Shown: in pieces, positions 4,493 through 6,043 of the stretch | Position numbering within the stretch: the stretch's first letter is position 1 | Layout: each line of letters opens with the position of its first letter | Source of the DNA: Prevotella sp. | GTDB lineage: Bacteria > Bacteroidota > Bacteroidia > Bacteroidales > Bacteroidaceae | DNA length: 6,043 nucleotides | Assembly: GCA_024681875.1 (NCBI GenBank) | Contig: JAILAA010000109.1 | Span: 1-6,043 of the forward strand | Direction: 5' to 3' | Notes under the pieces: generated by a model | Told to the model about the DNA's origin: nothing | Seen by the model: only the letters and a program-made list of their open reading frames with translations | Database searches by the model: none | Program-made: the position numbers and the translations under genes

Positions 4493-5536
4493 TTACTTCT
4501 TGGTGTATGTTCTATTCTTATTGCCGCCATGCGACTCCAGATAGCCAAACTCCGTGAGCTGGCGGAGGTAACGCTTGGCGGTGGTAGGAGGGAACCCGAA
4601 GTTGGCAACAATGGCTTCTGTAGTAATTTCGTGCTTATCGTCCACGAAAATCAAAATATCGACCATTTTCTCTGCCAGAGAGGGCTTTATTGACCATTTA
4701 TCGACCATTCTCTGCTTCAGGTCATGTTTATCGACCACTTTCCCAGTTGTAGATTTTGTGAATTGGTCTATTTCTGCCTGCAGGTGCTGACAGTGATGAC
4801 GGGCCATGCAATCGAGGAAGATATTGAGGTTTTCGCTTTCGCGGGTGTCAATCAGTGCCTGAATATACTCGGCCTTGTCTTCTTTGAGTACCTTAGTCGG
4901 AAGTACATCAAACTCCCACTGCAACAGGTTCATCAACAAGCGACAGGTGCGTCCATTGCCATCAGCCCAAGGGTGGATGGTCACCAGTTCGAAATGTGCC
5001 CAGAAACTGAGGTCGTAAACAGCGGCCACATCAGCGGGATCAATGGCTTTGCGACATCGATTTAATTCCTCGCAGAAGGTAGCGAGACGCGCAGGTACTT
5101 TTTGATACGACAGATAAGAATTGCCGCCTGTGCCAGCTGTGACATTAAGTTTACGCAGTTCACCCTTTGCGGCAGAGAAATCACCACCGATAGAGTGATA
5201 CTCGCTACCAGTGCGAGCCATTACCTTAGATGCCAAGAGAACAAGCCAATCCACCGTGATAGGTTCATGCCGACGAATCCACTCGCGGCCGTAGTCGTAA
5301 GCCACTTTCAGGTCGAGGTTCATTTGCTGCTCCAACATGGTGCGCTTGCTGCTGGTGATGCCCTCGTCGAACAACAGTTGCGCCTCCACCTCCGTCACCG
5401 TAGAGCCCTCGATGGCTGTAGAGTGCGTGATGATGGAGTATAGATAGAACTTGTCGAAGTCTATCTGGTCGGATATGCCAAGGGCCTTGTGTTGCTGGAG
5501 CAATCGCAGTAATCTGTCTTTATTCTCTTGCGTCAT
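4493..5536 (-). CDS. Fic-domain protein, predicted AMP-transferase (347 aa)
   Basis: Fic enzymes usually transfer AMP from ATP to a hydroxyl side chain of a target protein. The core motif HPWADGNGRTCR is complete at 188-199: catalytic H188, phosphate-binding D192/G193/N194/G195 and R196/R199, with W in place of the usual F. STAIEG at 39-44 fits the inhibitory (S/T)xxxE(G/N) helix, with E43 as the inhibitory glutamate. Placed N-terminal to the core, this makes it a class II Fic that should be self-inhibited. A C-terminal winged-helix-like region (about 285-345, ITTEAIVANFGFPPTTAKRY then LTEFGYLES) suggests DNA binding or self-regulation. Length and architecture are normal for this common bacterial group, and the frame looks intact. 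The start at 5536 follows an A-rich leader (gaaagaaaaat). No separate antitoxin gene is present. The target is unknown. Roles proposed for such proteins include toxin and stress control. Confidence 0.92.
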   Translation of the reverse strand: MTQENKDRLLRLLQQHKALGISDQIDFDKFYLYSIITHSTAIEGSTVTEVEAQLLFDEGITSSKRTMLEQQMNLDLKVAYDYGREWIRRHEPITVDWLVLLASKVMARTGSEYHSIGGDFSAAKGELRKLNVTAGTGGNSYLSYQKVPARLATFCEELNRCRKAIDPADVAAVYDLSFWAHFELVTIHPWADGNGRTCRLLMNLLQWEFDVLPTKVLKEDKAEYIQALIDTRESENLNIFLDCMARHHCQHLQAEIDQFTKSTTGKVVDKHDLKQRMVDKWSIKPSLAEKMVDILIFVDDKHEITTEAIVANFGFPPTTAKRYLRQLTEFGYLESHGGNKNRTYTKK

Positions 5537-5602
5537 ATTTTTCTTTCGTTGAGATGATCTGATTCCCTATAAGCAGCTTCGCTATATCTTTAAATGTTGA
5601 TG

Positions 5603-5634
5603 CAAATATAATCACAATCTTTAGAATAACCAAA
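5603..5634 (-). promoter_or_regulatory. Promoter of the Fic gene
   Basis: On the minus strand TTTGG (5634-5630), exactly 19 nt, then TATATTTG (5610-5603): a perfect Bacteroidetes promoter. The predicted transcript begins near 5596 and has a leader of about 60 nt. It lies inside the repeat-bracketed cassette, so the Fic gene carries its own expression signal. Confidence 0.75.
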
Positions 5635-5709
5635 TATTTAGCGGAAAAACCATAACTCTATGCAGTAAAAGGATGTGAATGATATCTGGATCAAAGAGAT
5701 GACTCAATG

Positions 5710-5756
5710 CCGTCAGCCCCGCCACTTCGTCCGCATCGGTTATTACAAGTAGCAAC
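5710..5756 (+). repeat. 47-bp direct repeat, copy 2 (orphan M15 gene end)
   Basis: This copy is identical to 4417-4463, including the M15 stop codon, but the bases before it (gactcaatg) do not encode peptidase. It is therefore a duplicated fragment, not a gene. What follows (gatgcctgcatataatg) may be the original downstream flank of the M15 locus. Confidence 0.95.
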
Positions 5757-5932
5757 GATGCCTGCATATAATGCTAAATATATTCAATTCCATAACAATT
5801 TTGATTATATATTTGCTTGTTAGAATGAAAAAGGCTATTTTTGCGTGAAAAATAGAAATCAATACTTAGTTAATTATACATTTAATCGTTTGAAAATCAA
5901 TAAGTTACATTAACAATATATAACTAATAAAA
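5757..5932. other. AT-rich spacer without a recognisable gene
   Basis: No reading frame of note is present; the longest sensible start, at 5824, gives only MKKAIFA. It holds a lone -7-like TATATTTG at 5808-5815 without a good -33, and a perfect 8-bp hairpin (CTATTTTT/AAAAATAG, 5835-5855, five-base loop). On the minus strand this hairpin is followed by cctttttc, but the stem is too A/T-rich to be a convincing terminator. Confidence 0.5.
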
Positions 5933-5963
5933 TTTGGTCAAGTACCTGATTTTCAGTAACTTA
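5891..5963. repeat. Paired 9-bp and 8-bp inverted words around the last promoter
   Basis: TGAAAATCA (5891-5899) and TAAGTTAC (5901-5908) each have an exact reverse complement downstream: TGATTTTCA (5947-5955) and GTAACTTA (5956-5963). The two words keep the same order in both arms, so the pairings cross rather than nest. The second arm covers the promoter spacer end and -7 box. These may be binding sites for a regulator, or for a transposase if the next gene encodes one. Confidence 0.5.
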
Positions 5964-5964
5964 G
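5933..5964 (+). promoter_or_regulatory. Promoter of the gene starting at 5988
   Basis: TTTGG at 5933-5937, exactly 19 nt, then TAACTTAG at 5957-5964, one base off TAnnTTTG. Transcription would start near 5971, about 17 nt before the ATG. An aagga directly before the start codon is too close for an ordinary ribosome-binding site. Confidence 0.6.
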
Positions 5965-5987
5965 CAGTCTCTTACCACTACTAAGGA

Positions 5988-6043
5988 ATGAAAGAAATAT
6001 CAGAAGCACTCGACCAATATACGGGCATATGCAAGGAGGCCAT
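5988..6043 (+). CDS. Start of an unidentified gene (18 codons visible)
   Basis: An ATG behind a good promoter opens a frame reading MKEISEALDQYTGICKEA to the window edge. Eighteen residues are too few for a family call. The QYTGICKEA segment faintly recalls the start of DUF1599-type proteins, and the repeated words upstream recall insertion-sequence ends; neither is strong. The frame has no stop in view, and the promoter spacing supports a true gene start. Confidence 0.45.
   Translation, partial: MKEISEALDQYTGICKEA

Larger units (their letters stand above)
4464..5756 (-). other. Putative Fic cassette bracketed by the 47-bp repeat
   Basis: The segment between the repeats carries only the Fic gene, its promoter and short flanks. 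Repeating the 3' end of a gene on both sides of an insert is what site-specific integration at a gene end leaves behind, but no integrase is encoded inside. No terminal inverted repeats were found at the junctions (tattccac on the left, gactcaatg on the right). It could be a non-autonomous integrated unit, the remains of a larger element, or a duplication product. Confidence 0.4.

Noticed and set aside
4105..4557. A 150-residue plus-strand protein
   Set aside because: Only the first 24 or so residues look real. The rest is M15 coding sequence read out of frame, rich in proline and arginine.
5808..5830. Promoter TATATTTG with a short frame MKKAIFA
   Set aside because: There is no -33 match at the right spacing and the frame stops after seven codons; chance is likely in such AT-rich DNA.
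5835..5855. Perfect 8-bp hairpin as a transcription terminator
   Set aside because: The stem has one G-C pair only and the T run lies on the minus strand, where no gene ends nearby.
1..6043. CRISPR array, tRNA or rRNA genes
   Set aside because: No regularly spaced repeats, cloverleaf-like sequence or ribosomal RNA motifs were seen; the only long direct repeat is the 47-bp pair.

Overview
The window looks like an accessory, mobile-element-rich stretch of a Bacteroidales chromosome, probably Prevotella/Segatella-like. The clearest sign is five promoter-like sites of the Bacteroidetes type (a -33 TTTGG or TTG, a 19-nt gap, and a -7 TAnnTTTG). Other signs are the smalltalk/M15-peptidase gene pair and Bacteroidetes-type ISL3 elements. 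The genus is inferred, not proven.

Layout. Bases 1-141 are the right end of an ISL3 insertion sequence cut by the window edge. A short stretch follows with small palindromes and the tail of an unidentified minus-strand reading frame. A complete ISL3 element then lies at 421-1782, with perfect 27-bp inverted repeats and an 8-bp target duplication; its transposase is on the minus strand. Next is a plus-strand Y1/HUH (REP-associated tyrosine) transposase-like protein with an extra C-terminal domain resembling the DprA/SLOG fold (1916-2923). A convergent two-gene minus-strand operon follows (3901 to 2991). Its two small proteins are joined by an ATGA overlap; the second resembles DUF6575.

From 3932 to 4104 a divergent promoter region serves this operon and a rightward unit that was once smalltalk plus an M15 peptidoglycan peptidase. 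That unit has been damaged by a deletion fusing the start of the small membrane protein, out of frame, to the last third or so of the peptidase. Directly behind it is a minus-strand Fic-domain AMP-transferase gene (4493-5536) with its own textbook promoter. The last 47 bp of the peptidase region, including its stop codon, are repeated exactly beyond the Fic gene (4417-4463 and 5710-5756), so the Fic gene sits in a bracketed cassette of about 1.3 kb. After an AT-rich spacer, a new plus-strand gene starts at 5988 and leaves the window.

Working together: the genes do not form one pathway. They read as cargo and debris collected at an insertion hotspot: two insertion sequences, one HUH-transposase-like gene, a possible small two-gene module, a decayed peptidoglycan-peptidase unit and a Fic cassette. 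The points most worth following are the 47-bp repeat around Fic, the HUH-SLOG-like fusion, and the coupled DUF6575-like pair.
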